Source: Chersky-299 sp963749535 (GTDB lineage: Bacteria > Actinomycetota > Thermoleophilia > RBG-16-64-13). From it: a stretch of 18,149 nucleotides of DNA. A program made the translations under genes and the position numbers. The notes beneath the pieces are model-generated. The model was given only the letters and a program-made list of their open reading frames with translations, ran no database searches and had not been told where the DNA came from. Positions 8,320 to 16,057 of this stretch are shown piece after piece (positions within the stretch are counted from its first letter, which is position 1; each line of letters begins with the position of its first letter). Where the stretch lies: the NCBI GenBank assembly GCA_963749535.1, contig CAVVNF010000020.1, forward strand, positions 1 through 18,149, in the 5' to 3' direction.

Positions 8320-8862
8320 GTGAGTGCGACACAGGCATTCGAGATCGTCGCTATCGTAGCCATAGCGGTCGCGGCTGCGACAGGCGTGGGGCTGGGACTG
8401 GTATTCGGCCGCCTTCGTGGCTCCCGGCGCGAGCAGCAGTTCACCGTGGGTTCTCGGACTTTGAATATTGTCGAGCATGTCGTCTCTGTGGATGCGAAGT
8501 TTAACGAGGTTCGCGCAGCAGTGGAGGACCTGAGCGTTGACTCCGGTGAGCACGAAGTCCGCGTCGACAGCTGCCTATCCCGGGTGGGGATCGTCCGCTT
8601 TGACCCCTACCGGGATCTGAGAGACCGGCAGAGCACGGCTATGGCGTTCCTAAATGCGCTTGGAGACGGCACCATCCTCACCACCGTCGTCAGCCGGGAT
8701 TTCGCGCGCATGCACGTGAAGCTCATTAGAGAGGGTAAGGCCGACGTCCAGTTGGCGCCGGAAGAGGTCGAGGCTCTCAGTCAAGCCAGGGCTCGGGGCA
8801 AGGCTCCCTTCACCATCCGCCCGCGTGTGGAGACCGAGGAAACTGGCGTCTCCTCGTCATAG
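8320..8862 (+). CDS. DUF4446 family protein
   Basis: GTG 8320 is preferred because AGGGG (8309-8313) lies six bases upstream; TTG 8314 in the same frame would touch that site. The product is about 180 residues. It has one N-terminal membrane helix (IVAIVAIAVAAATGVGLGLVFG, read with its flanks), a charged and probably helical linker, and then the DUF4446 core: VGIVRFDPYRDLRDRQS, MAFLNALGDGTILTTVVSRD, VKLIREGKADVQLAPEE. This fits the family, which is found in Gram-positive bacteria and is of unknown function. The short C-terminal tail (ETEETGVSSS) looks disordered. The frame is intact over the whole length. It is probably a single transcription unit, with no close same-strand neighbour. Family call confident; function unknown. 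Confidence 0.82.
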   Translation: MSATQAFEIVAIVAIAVAAATGVGLGLVFGRLRGSRREQQFTVGSRTLNIVEHVVSVDAKFNEVRAAVEDLSVDSGEHEVRVDSCLSRVGIVRFDPYRDLRDRQSTAMAFLNALGDGTILTTVVSRDFARMHVKLIREGKADVQLAPEEVEALSQARARGKAPFTIRPRVETEETGVSSS

Positions 8863-9028
8863 ACGATCTGGCCGCGCGGAGCCCCGAGTCTCCTCGGCCG
8901 GATAGCTCTCCTTGGTTGTCGTGATCGTACTGGCGATAGCCCTGGCCAACAGGTGTACTCGGAGCGGAGGGACAACCAACTCAAAGCCCTGGACTGAGAC
9001 TTGAGGCAGCACCGGCGTCCACTGTGAC

Positions 9029-9163
9029 TTAGACCACCGCTGCTGATGAGACCCCGTGCTGCTCGAGGCGGATCGTGAGCATCATGATGTGCGTATAGCG
9101 ATCGCCGACGTTAAGACCGACGGTCATCTTGGCTTCCCGGCTCTCCGTGCTAACGTCGTTCAT
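9029..9163 (-). pseudogene. Possible IS110-like transposase N-terminal remnant
   Basis: Read on the minus strand, AGGAGG (9175-9170) is followed six bases later by ATG (9163-9161) and a 44-residue ORF beginning MNDVSTESREAKMTVGLNVG, then DRYTHI. The block TVGLNVGDRYTHI matches the start of IS110-family DEDD transposases (VGLDxGDRYSH), although the first catalytic Asp position is Asn here. The similarity then fades and the ORF stops at TAA 9031-9029. A weakly similar patch (SQWTPVLPQV, GFELVV) lies just beyond, at 9028-8960, in another frame. A decayed element is the best reading; the short length keeps confidence low. Confidence 0.4.
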
Positions 9164-9394
9164 AACCAGCCTCCTATTCGATTTGGGCTCTTGGGCCCGT
9201 GTATAGGATTGGAGACCTTACGGTACTTGCGGGAGGCTGGCCCCTCTCATGCCGTCTGCGATAGCGATCCGTAAAACCCCCTTGGCTCACGTTTGCTGGA
9301 CCGACTTGTTGGCGCAAGAGAGGCGAGCATGAATGACGGAGGTGGCAGCGGACTCTGGCTCCCCATCCGAAACCGGGTCAGGTTGCCGAGCTGT

Positions 9395-9610
9395 TCAGTT
9401 CCTGCCTCCTGCTTTCGGAACTTTCGGGAGACGAGAGCGGCGCCGATCAGACGGGATCCCCATGAGGACCTGGGCGACGGCCAGGGTGACGATCTCGGCG
9501 TCGGTCTTACGCCGACGGGCGTTCGGTCTCCTCTCTGGCAAAAGATCATCGGCTGTGCAATAAACGACGGTGCAGAGGGTGTCCAGGTCGGCTTGTATCG
9601 TGGCCTCCGG
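9395..9610 (-). pseudogene. IS982-like transposase N-terminal remnant
   Basis: The minus-strand frame from about 9610 reads ADLDTLCTVVYCTADDLLPE, then RRRKTDAEIVTLAVAQVLMG, IPSDRR and, degraded, PKVPKAGG before TGA at 9397-9395. This order (LDxLxTxxYxxxDDLL, then KxxDAExxTLAVxQxLxG and an xRxLR segment) is that of the N-terminal region of IS982-type and related DDE transposases. A TAG lies upstream in frame and no start codon is apparent. The DDE catalytic core is not detectable. It is probably a fragment of an old insertion. Confidence 0.5.
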
Positions 9611-9613
9611 GCA

Positions 9614-9634
9614 GACGGTGTTCTAGACACCGTC
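9614..9634. repeat. 8-bp perfect inverted repeat beside the transposase remnant
   Basis: GACGGTGT (9614-9621) and ACACCGTC (9627-9634) form a perfect stem around TCTAG. It lies immediately upstream of the minus-strand IS982-like fragment. It may be an insertion-sequence end or a transcription-blocking hairpin. Confidence 0.4.
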
Positions 9635-9830
9635 GGCTTGGCCCCTCTGCCTCGAATCGCTTCTTCACCGCCATGTTCGTGGCATCAATCATCTAGTCTC
9701 ATCTCATGTTTCGCAGCTGCCGTGGCCTTGTCCGCTGAGTCGCTCCTTGGAGGCCTGGCAACCATGGCCCGCCCTATGTCGAGCGATTGGTCTTAATGTT
9801 CTATTCACGTCTTAAGCATAATGTCCCACG

Positions 9831-10513
9831 ATGCGCATATTGCTGGTCGAAGATGAACGAAAGATTTCCGCCTACGTCCGCCGTGGATTGGAGGAAGCCG
9901 GTCACGCGGTAGACGCCGCGTTCACCGGGTCGGAAGCCCTGCGTTGGCCGGTACCGCCGATTACGACTCCATCGTGCTCGACATCATGCTGCCGGAGATG
10001 GACGGAGTCGACGGTCTGCCGGGAATTACGCAAGCGCGGCGTTTGTTCCGCAGTGCTCATGCTAACCGCCCGAGATTCCATTGACGATCGGGTGGCCGGC
10101 CTTGACGCGGGTGCCGACGACTATCTCGTGAAGCCATTCGCCATGAAGGAATTGCTGGCCCGGCTGAGGGCCTGGCGCGGCGGGCGTCCGAGGCTCCCGC
10201 GGAGCCCGGTGATGACCATCGCCGATCTGGTCCTCGATCCGGCCACACACCAGGTACCCGCGCCGGCAAGAAAATAGTGCTCTCGGCCAAGGAGTTCGCG
10301 ATTCTCGAGCATCTGATGCGGAACGTCGAGCTAGTCCTGACTCGCACCATGATCACCGAGCATGTCTGGGACTATGACGTGTTTCACCAATCCAATGCGG
10401 TCGACGTCTACATACGCAATCTCCGGCGAAAAATGGATGATCATTTTGAACCGAAACTGATCCAGACCATCAGGGGTGTCGGGTACCGACTCTCGGTGGA
10501 ATCCGAGGGTTAG
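9831..10513 (+). CDS. OmpR/PhoB-family response regulator, frameshifted
   Basis: ATG 9831 begins MRILLVEDERKISAYVRRGL, a receiver domain with the acidic pocket EDE at 7-9. From about 9940 to 10020 the conserved sequence lies in another frame: AGTADYDSIVLDIMLPEMDG, whose LD is the phosphoacceptor Asp. The original frame then resumes with CRELRKRG, LMLTARDS (switch Thr) and DAGADDYLVKPFA (conserved Lys). A second pair of shifts falls near 10175-10275, after which LSAKEFAILEHLMRN, YDVFHQSNAVDVYIRNLRRK and IQTIRGVGYRL give a full winged-helix DNA-binding domain ending at TAG 10513. All signature elements are present when frames are combined, so the gene is probably intact in the organism. It pairs with the kinase 57 bases downstream. 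Confidence 0.85.
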
Positions 10514-10570
10514 AGCGGCCTCGTGCAACGCTAGCAAAAGAGCAGCCGGCACCTCGAAGGTCGATGGCCG

Positions 10571-11995
10571 TTGCGGCCAATGCTGGCAGTCTTGGGCTCG
10601 CGGTCGTTGCGGGTGCGCTTCGGGCTTGGAGTGGTCGTGCTCATGGCGGTCGCCCTGGCCCTTTTTGGCACGTTCGTCTACTGGAACGTCGACCGGGGTC
10701 TTAGAAGCGGCGTTGACGACTCCCTACGGGTAAGTGCGTCGCAGGCTGCCGCCACCGTGGACGTGGACAGCGGGAAGCTGGTGCTGGGAGACGCCCTATC
10801 TGCTGACAACACGGCCCTCGATTCCCTACGGGCTCGAGGTCACACCTCCGGCTACTTAGACCCAAGCGGCAAGATATCTAGGTGGATTCGGCGCGCTCTG
10901 GAACTCGAATGTCAACGCCCAGACCCTGGCCGTGGCGCGAAGCGGGCGCCGGCCTTCTTCAACCTCAGCGACGCGGCTTTGGGCCAGGACTATCGCCTGT
11001 ATACGTTGCCCGTGGTCGCGGGCCCGAAGGTGGTGGGGTACGTTCAGGTGTTTCAAAGCCTCGGCTCTGTGGAAGACACATCTCGCCGATCTCCTAGTTG
11101 CCCTGCTCGTTGGCGGCGCGCTTATTACAATGGCCGGCGGCTTGGCGGGTTACTTCCTCGCCGGTCGCGCGCTCGCCCCTATCGATGCGATTACGAAGAC
11201 CGCGCGGCGCATCTCTGCCCAGATCTCTCGGCACGTCTGAACATACCTCCCACCGAGGACGAGGTGGGGCGGCTGGCGTCGACCTTCGACGACATGCTCG
11301 AACGTCTCGATAGCTCGTTCAAGCGCGAGCGCCAGTTCACCGCCGACGCGTCGCACGAGCTACGCACGCCGTTGGCGGCAATGGAGGCCATCCTCTCGGT
11401 TATTAGATCCGAACCTCGCGAGCCAGCGGAGTATGAGCAGGCTTTGGACGACCTCGCAGAGGAGACCGCTAGACTTCGCGCGCTCGCGGAGGACCTGCTG
11501 CGGTTGGCCCGTGGCGCGCAACCGGTGTTCGCGGAGCTGGACCCAGTCGACATCTCGGTGCTCGCACAGGATGTGGGGGACGCTCTCAAGCCGCTGGCCG
11601 AGGCGAAGGACTTGTACCTCCGATGCGATATCGAACCCGACCTGACCATAATGGGAGACAGCGACAGCCTGATTCGCGTGTTTCTCAATCTCGTGGACAA
11701 TGCGATCAAGTTCACGGAACACGGGGGGGTGACAATCAAGACCTTCTTGGACGTGGGCGCCGCGGTGGTGGAAGTCACGGACACCGGCGTGGGAATCCCC
11801 GCGGAGCGCCTGTCCAGCATCTTTGAGCGCTTCTACCGGGCGGATTCTTCTCGCACCACCGCCGGTACCGGGCTCGGGCTTGCGCTTGCCCTTCAGATCG
11901 TGCAGAACCACGGGGGCACTCTCACCGCTCAGAGTTCCGAAGGAGTCGGCTCCACGTTCACAGTACGCTTCGGTAAGAAGAGCCCTGGTAAATGA
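10571..11995 (+). CDS. Membrane sensor histidine kinase (HAMP-HisKA-HATPase), frameshifted
   Basis: TTG 10571 has GAAGG ten bases upstream; ATG 10580 is the alternative start. TM1 is VVVLMAVALALFGTFVYW (about residues 17-36). The extracytoplasmic domain contains a shift pair (10875-10950), with the alternative frame reading GGFGALWNSNVNAQTLAVA. TM2 and the HAMP start lie in another frame at 11080-11220 (LLVALLVGGALITMAGGLAG, then PIDAITKTARRI). The main frame resumes at DLSARLNIPPTEDEV. The catalytic part is uninterrupted: H-box FTADASHELRTPLAAM with His near 262, N-box LVDNAIKFT (Asn near 377), G1 DTGVGIP (Asp near 404), F-box IFERFYRAD and G2 GTGLGLAL. It should autophosphorylate and feed the upstream response regulator. 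The ligand is unknown. Because the paired shifts cancel, the ORF reads through on paper. Confidence 0.87.
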   Translation: MRPMLAVLGSRSLRVRFGLGVVVLMAVALALFGTFVYWNVDRGLRSGVDDSLRVSASQAAATVDVDSGKLVLGDALSADNTALDSLRARGHTSGYLDPSGKISRWIRRALELECQRPDPGRGAKRAPAFFNLSDAALGQDYRLYTLPVVAGPKVVGYVQVFQSLGSVEDTSRRSPSCPARWRRAYYNGRRLGGLLPRRSRARPYRCDYEDRAAHLCPDLSARLNIPPTEDEVGRLASTFDDMLERLDSSFKRERQFTADASHELRTPLAAMEAILSVIRSEPREPAEYEQALDDLAEETARLRALAEDLLRLARGAQPVFAELDPVDISVLAQDVGDALKPLAEAKDLYLRCDIEPDLTIMGDSDSLIRVFLNLVDNAIKFTEHGGVTIKTFLDVGAAVVEVTDTGVGIPAERLSSIFERFYRADSSRTTAGTGLGLALALQIVQNHGGTLTAQSSEGVGSTFTVRFGKKSPGK

Positions 11996-12836
11996 ATTAG
12001 AGCCTCAGCCTCTCTTCGCCCGAGCTTTATACGAGAGTGCGAGCCCCCAGTGTACAGTCGAGACCCGGTTGATTTCGTGAGGTTTTGTCGTTCGCCGGCC
12101 GACGCAGGCCTATCGCTCAACCTGTTTTGCCCTTTCCTAGATCGCGCTACGTGGAGAGGAAGATTTTTGCCCTGGCTGGTGCTTACGCCTCCAGTCGGCA
12201 ACCGAACTATCGAACCTGCCTACCCGGCATATCAGCGGTTTGGCCAAAGGCCACCTGATGAGTTACACACCGACGCCCAGGAAGTGCTCCTGCAGCACCT
12301 CACACCTAACTCTGGTTACGACTTTCATTCCGAGCCACCGCAGCGGTGCACACGACGCAAGATCCTCAGGCTTCCGGGACCTGTGATCTAGGCGCGGCAA
12401 CGTCCCAAAACGTTTCCACCCATGAAATGAGAGAGCTGGGGCTGACGGCAGATAAGTTGTTCGGTCTTCATCTTCTTCTCATCCGCACCTTGTAGCGTCG
12501 CCACGTGAAGTATGGTGCTCGCCCAGCCGACATGGACCCGGGCGCGCCAGCGGATCATGCGGCTCGCGCACTAGAACTCTCGCCGGGCTGCCGCGACTGG
12601 CAAGGGTTATGAACTGGTACGGGGCTAGCCGTCGGCGCAGGCTCGATAGCCAGAGCCACAAAGAGGATTCAACAGGCATGTGGCGTGGCACGCAAGTTAG
12701 TCGATCGCAATTCTTTGGAGTTCCGTTTGGGTCTTGTTAGGCGCATATGAGTGGAACCGCCGCGATCCCTCCTTCCCAAGAAGATGAGCGACTAGGTCAG
12801 TCTGGACTCGCCATTGGTTGGGAGAGAGGGGAGAGC
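11996..12836. other. Long intergenic region without recognisable gene
   Basis: In these 841 bases I find no family-like protein, tRNA or clear insertion element. A plus-strand ORF at 12050-12391 (113 codons from GTG) has no ribosome site and no recognisable motif. Short palindromes such as TTTGGCCAAA (12239-12248) and AAACGTTT near 12410 are present but unremarkable. The sequence may be decayed coding DNA. Confidence 0.45.
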
Positions 12837-14061
12837 GTGGAGCAGGAAGGTGCCAACCGTCACTGGACCGGACTGGACCCGATCGTTCGACCATCGGCAG
12901 ACGCTAAAGTCGCGGTTCCCTCGCCGAAATCTCTTTTCATCACCAACGACTTTCCACCACGTGTCGGTGGGGCCCAGTCGTATTACTGGGGCCTCATCCA
13001 GACGCTGAACCCTCCGGATGTTGTCGTGGTTGCCCCGAATCAGCCGGGCAGTATGGAGTTCGACCGCGGTCATTCTTATCAGGTTATCCGCTACCCGCGA
13101 GAGCAGCTCGGGCCCACGAGGAGTTTGCTTCGCCTAGCCCTCCGACTCGCCGATGAGTTCAAACCGGATATTGTGCAGTTCGGCCACGCGTTACCGACTG
13201 GATTACTGGGACCCGCCATCATGAAGCGAACCGGGGTGCCATATCCTCGTCTTCCTTGGAGGGGCTGAGATCACGCTGCCGGGCGCGATCCCAGTCTCCA
13301 AGAGGGCCCTGAGATACGTGTTGGGCAACGCCGCCGCGCTTGCTGCTGTAAGCGATTACACCGCTTCCGCAGCGTCCCGGCACGTGAGAGGCCGGGTGCC
13401 TGTCTACACCGTGCGTCCGGTTATCAACAGCGCCTTCAACGTCGCCTCGTCTCTGGCCAAGACTGAGGCCAAGAATCGCCTGGGCATCGACGGGGAGCTG
13501 GTCCTCTGCGTTGGTCGCCTGGTGCCGCGCAAGGGCCAAGACCGGCTGATCGAAGCCCTCGCTCTTTTAGGGGGCGCCCATCCGCAGCTTCATCTGGCCA
13601 TTATCGGCAGTGGGCGCATCGCCCCCCGTCTCGACGCCATGGCCAGGCGGCTGCAGGTCGCTCAGCGCGTTCACCTGACCGGGGTTCTGAGTATTGAGGA
13701 GCTGCGTGTCTGGGTGGCAGCCGCGGATGTGTTTGCCTCGCCGTGCCGCAGTCGCTGGGCCGGTCTCGAGGTTGAAGGGTTCGGTCTCGTGTTCGCAGAG
13801 GCGTCTCTGGCCGGGTTACCCGTTCTTGCTGGACGCTCGGGTGGCGCGCCGGAAAGCGTCAAGAACGGCGAAACGGGAATTGTGGCGCTTGGATACTTCA
13901 AAGAAGAGGTAGCGGAGGCTCTAGCTCGTCTACTTTCTCTAAGCCCCGAAGCCCGAGTCGCAATGGGCGAGCGGGCCCGGCAGTTTATGCTGGCCAGGCA
14001 CAACGCTCAGGTTGCTGGTGAACGGTACCGAGCGGTCTTGGCCCAGGCGGCAAGGAGATGA
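12837..14061 (+). CDS. GT4-family glycosyltransferase, PimB-like, one frameshift
   Basis: GTG 12837 is preferred: GAGAGGGGAG lies just upstream, and starting at ATG 12747 would add an N-terminus unlike the family. The N-terminal GT-B domain has KSLFITNDFPPRVGGAQSYY, then YQVIRYPRE and PDIVQFGHALPTGLL. Near 13243 one extra base moves the frame; the continuation reads VFLGGAEITLPGAIPVSKRA, then LGNAAALAAVSDYTA. The C-terminal domain has LVLCVGRLVPRKGQDRLIEA, VHLTGVLS, VFASPCRSRW and the E-x7-E-type element EGFGLVFAEASLAGLPVLAG, then SGGAPESV. The VGGAQ start, CRSR loop and VEGFGLVFAEA closely resemble the mycobacterial mannosyltransferase PimB', which uses GDP-mannose on phosphatidylinositol mannoside. 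The acceptor here is not established. TGA lies at 14059-14061. Confidence 0.82.
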
Positions 14062-14168
14062 GGGGAGAGAAGCGCCGGCCGATGGTGAGGGAGCAAGACC
14101 CGGATTCATCAAGCGAAGAAAGTGCCGTCTCGCGCGACTTGGCTCCGCCAGTCGGTGCGCCCAGCTAA
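14058..14168 (+). CDS. Small ORF overlapping the glycosyltransferase stop (ATGA)
   Basis: ATG 14058 overlaps the TGA of the glycosyltransferase as ATGA, behind CAAGGAG, so translational coupling is possible. It encodes only 36 residues (MRGEKRRPMVREQDPDSSSE and so on) before TAA at 14166-14168. The same frame reopens at once with VSDMAAAPKLIEGLQEAHRY, RFLHLVEHLR and ends at TGA near 14337. It could be one frameshifted or nonsense-broken gene of about 90 codons. I do not recognise it; a methyltransferase-like helix is imaginable but not supported. Confidence 0.3.
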   Translation: MRGEKRRPMVREQDPDSSSEESAVSRDLAPPVGAPS

Positions 14169-14340
14169 TACGTGAGCGACATGGCCGCAGCGCCGAAACT
14201 AATCGAAGGACTCCAAGAGGCACACCGCTACCGCTTCTTGCACCTAGTGGAGCACTTGCGCTACGAATCATCGAGGTGGGATACCACGGGGCGCTCGGGT
14301 CACGAGGTGGCACTCGATACCTCAAGGAGGTGGTGAGCAA

Positions 14341-14448
14341 ATGGAACCTGACCTTGCTTTCACCTCGGTTTCATCAAAGGAGCCTAACCTATGGCACTCG
14401 TGGGGGAGGACGGCTCCCCTTACAAGCCACCGCGGGAGGCTCTCATAA
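14341..14448 (+). CDS. 35-residue ORF with strong ribosome site
   Basis: AAGGAGG (14323-14329) precedes ATG 14341 by 11 bases. The product is MEPDLAFTSVSSKEPNLWHS, then WGRTAPLTSHRGRLS, with TAA at 14446-14448. The stop overlaps the duplicated leader at 14435-14459, so its last codons are made of that leader. No family is recognised. It may be a leader peptide, a fragment or chance. Confidence 0.25.
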   Translation: MEPDLAFTSVSSKEPNLWHSWGRTAPLTSHRGRLS

Positions 14449-14459
14449 GTAACGGCAAC
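14435..14459 (+). repeat. Duplicated leader, copy 1 (ribosome site plus first codons)
   Basis: GGAGGCTCTCATAAG plus 10 bases; 23 of 25 bases equal 16058-16082, the leader of the intact NlpC/P60 gene. It includes GGAGG and the ATA-AGY-AAC-GGY-AAC codons. In copy 1 it runs directly into sequence that is inverted relative to copy 2. Confidence 0.75.
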
Positions 14460-14690
14460 TCAGGCAGGCGTCTGGCCGAGCTGCATGTTGGCAGCGTCGT
14501 ATTTCTCGACCAGTAGCTCAGCCTGGGTGTTCAGTTGATTGAGGCGGGCTTGCAGGGCGGCGGCTTGGCTCTTGGCCTGGGTGATCGCCTTTGGCTCGAC
14601 CCACGCCACCTGGGTGCAGGTCACAGTGAGGATCAGGAGCACGAATAGCGCGAGCGCGAAACGGAAACCGATTGACGATGCCTGCTGACA
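14460..14690 (-). pseudogene. Inverted copy of the 5' coding end of the coiled-coil NlpC/P60 gene
   Basis: On the minus strand this encodes IGFRFALALFVLLILTVTC, then QVAWVEPKAITQAKSQ, AAALQARLNQLNTQAELLVE and KYDAANMQLGQTPA before TGA at 14462-14460. It matches residues about 9-77 of the gene at 16068-17201. The signal-peptide part is diverged, but about 90 bases of coiled-coil coding are almost identical with one mismatch visible. Everything after GQT is missing. The ends carry imperfect inverted repeats, TCAGGCAGGCGTC (14460-14472) and GACGATGCCTGCTGA (14674-14688). No ribosome site or start is visible on its own strand. It is a gene fragment, possibly an invertible or conversion-donor cassette. 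Confidence 0.7.
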
Positions 14691-14753
14691 ATGGTGGCGA
14701 ACTCTTGCCGCACAGACATATCGATGCCTGTTGGTAAACAAAGGACGCTTAAT

Positions 14754-15893
14754 GTGAAACGCTTACCCGTGGCGCTGCTTCTCAGCTCCTTCCTTGTCCT
14801 GAGTATGGCCTCGGTCGCACGGGCCACTGGAGTTCAAACAAGCACGAGTGGCTTAGCGCCTTCGGGCACCACTTGGACCCAACAGACCTCCAACAAAGCC
14901 GCCAACGCCGAGGCGGCTGACGAGTCCATAGGAACTCCCATATTGACCGTTAGCTCGGCGAGCTATGACAGCATCACGGCGAGCTGGTCGGCCGTGTCAG
15001 GTGCCAGCGGCTATGAGGTGTGGCGTTCAACGTCCGCGACCGGGACTTTCGCGCTGATCAAGACTACGACGGGCACCAGCTACACAGACACGGGGCTGAC
15101 GGTCGGCCAGACCTACTACTACGAGGTGAGGGCCGATTCTCTGGTGGGCACGACCAAGGTCTACGGGGCGTTTTCGAAGGCCGTCTCGACCGTTTCGGCC
15201 ACGTCGCTACTCCCGACCACGGCCGAAGTGGATTCGGCGACTCGGTGGGTTACGCAACGCAAAGGGGTAATCGCCTTCGCGGTGGCCACAAGCGACGGCC
15301 AGGTCCGGGGCTACAACCTGAACGAGCGCTTTGTCACGGCAAGTGTTGTCAAGGCGATGTTGTTGGTGGCGTATCTGCGTTCGCACCCGACGCTCAGCAG
15401 TTGGGCGATTTCGACGCTGACCTCGATGATCCACATTTCTGACAACTCCGCTGCCACGGCCATCTACAACGTGGTGGGCGATAGCGGGCTTCGATCTCTG
15501 GCAAAGGCTGCCGGTATGCAGAATTTCAGCGTTTCGGAGTCGTGGGGTTATGCCCAACTCACTGCCGCGGACCAAGCGCGGTTCTTCCTACATATGGACT
15601 CCTACATCCCTGTGCAGCATCGCGCGTTTGCCCGCTATCTGCTATCGCATATCGCGAACTATGAGAGTTGGGGAATCCCTGCAGTTGCTCGGCCGGCGGG
15701 CTGGACTGTCTTTTTCAAGGGCGGATGGAGAGGAACCGTTCGAGGCCAGCTCGTGCATCAGATTGCTCGCCTGGAGCGTGCGGGCCATCAGCCCATTTCG
15801 ATTGCGGTGATGACCGACGGCGATCCCAACATGACCTACGGCATCGCGACGATAAGTGGGGTGACTGAGCGTCTTCTGGGCCTGGCTAAGTGA
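14754..15893 (+). CDS. Secreted FN3 - serine hydrolase (class A beta-lactamase/PBP fold)
   Basis: GTG 14754 is preferred: AAGGA (14741-14745) is eight bases upstream and the product then opens with a classic signal peptide (KRLPVALLLSSFLVLSMA, cleavage after VARA). ATG 14691 and 14727 are in frame but would bury it. A Ser/Thr/Ala-rich linker is followed by one fibronectin type III domain (about residues 60-148: ITASWSAVSGASGYEVWR, TYYYEVRA). The C-terminal 230 residues carry the serine-hydrolase triad of motifs: SVVK (Ser197-Lys200), SDN (229-231) and KGG (322-324). I do not find the E-x-x-L-N omega-loop motif of true class A beta-lactamases, so a peptidoglycan-related hydrolase or penicillin-recognising protein is more likely than antibiotic resistance. 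The frame is intact. It is 174 bases upstream of a wall hydrolase on the same strand. Confidence 0.8.
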   Translation: MKRLPVALLLSSFLVLSMASVARATGVQTSTSGLAPSGTTWTQQTSNKAANAEAADESIGTPILTVSSASYDSITASWSAVSGASGYEVWRSTSATGTFALIKTTTGTSYTDTGLTVGQTYYYEVRADSLVGTTKVYGAFSKAVSTVSATSLLPTTAEVDSATRWVTQRKGVIAFAVATSDGQVRGYNLNERFVTASVVKAMLLVAYLRSHPTLSSWAISTLTSMIHISDNSAATAIYNVVGDSGLRSLAKAAGMQNFSVSESWGYAQLTAADQARFFLHMDSYIPVQHRAFARYLLSHIANYESWGIPAVARPAGWTVFFKGGWRGTVRGQLVHQIARLERAGHQPISIAVMTDGDPNMTYGIATISGVTERLLGLAK

Positions 15894-15948
15894 ATGTGCG
15901 CTCGGTCAATTGAGAGGGAAGGGGGTCGACCTTTGGCGCCGTATTGGC

Positions 15949-15984
15949 AAGAAGACGGGAACGAGTAAATTCGAGTGTCTTCTT
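15949..15984. terminator. Inverted repeat, possible terminator
   Basis: AAGAAGAC (15949-15956) pairs perfectly with GTCTTCTT (15977-15984) across a 20-base loop. It lies 56 bases after the serine hydrolase stop and before the next gene. The loop is long and there is no clear T run beyond the stem, so the terminator reading is tentative; a leader hairpin of the NlpC/P60 gene is the alternative. Confidence 0.35.
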
Positions 15985-16057
15985 CATCTGCGTTTCATGC
16001 CACGGGGCTAGTCTGCAGGATGCACGAGACGAGATCTCCCCCCTGTTAAGTCAATCT

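Larger units (their letters stand above)
8863..9830. other. Region of decayed transposase remnants
   Basis: There is no intact gene in this 968-base stretch. Two minus-strand segments resemble transposase N-termini and are listed separately (9029-9163 and 9395-9610). Plus-strand ORFs such as 9056-9274 and 9293-9796 are antisense to these and show no family motif. I could not define terminal inverted repeats or target duplications. Confidence 0.5.

Noticed and set aside
7966..8553. Minus-strand ORF of 195 codons
   Set aside because: Its upstream part is antisense to DUF4446; the rest covers the inverted-repeat region and shows no recognisable motif.
9831..11995. Programmed ribosomal frameshifting in the two-component genes
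   Set aside because: Shifts are numerous, in varied contexts without slippery heptamers or a consistent direction, and also hit unrelated genes; indel errors explain them better.
12050..12391. Plus-strand ORF of 113 codons
   Set aside because: No ribosome site and no family-like sequence; not enough support to call a gene.
14754..15893. Antibiotic-resistance beta-lactamase
   Set aside because: The three serine-hydrolase motifs are present, but no omega-loop E-x-x-L-N motif is visible, and the FN3 fusion and neighbourhood point to wall metabolism.
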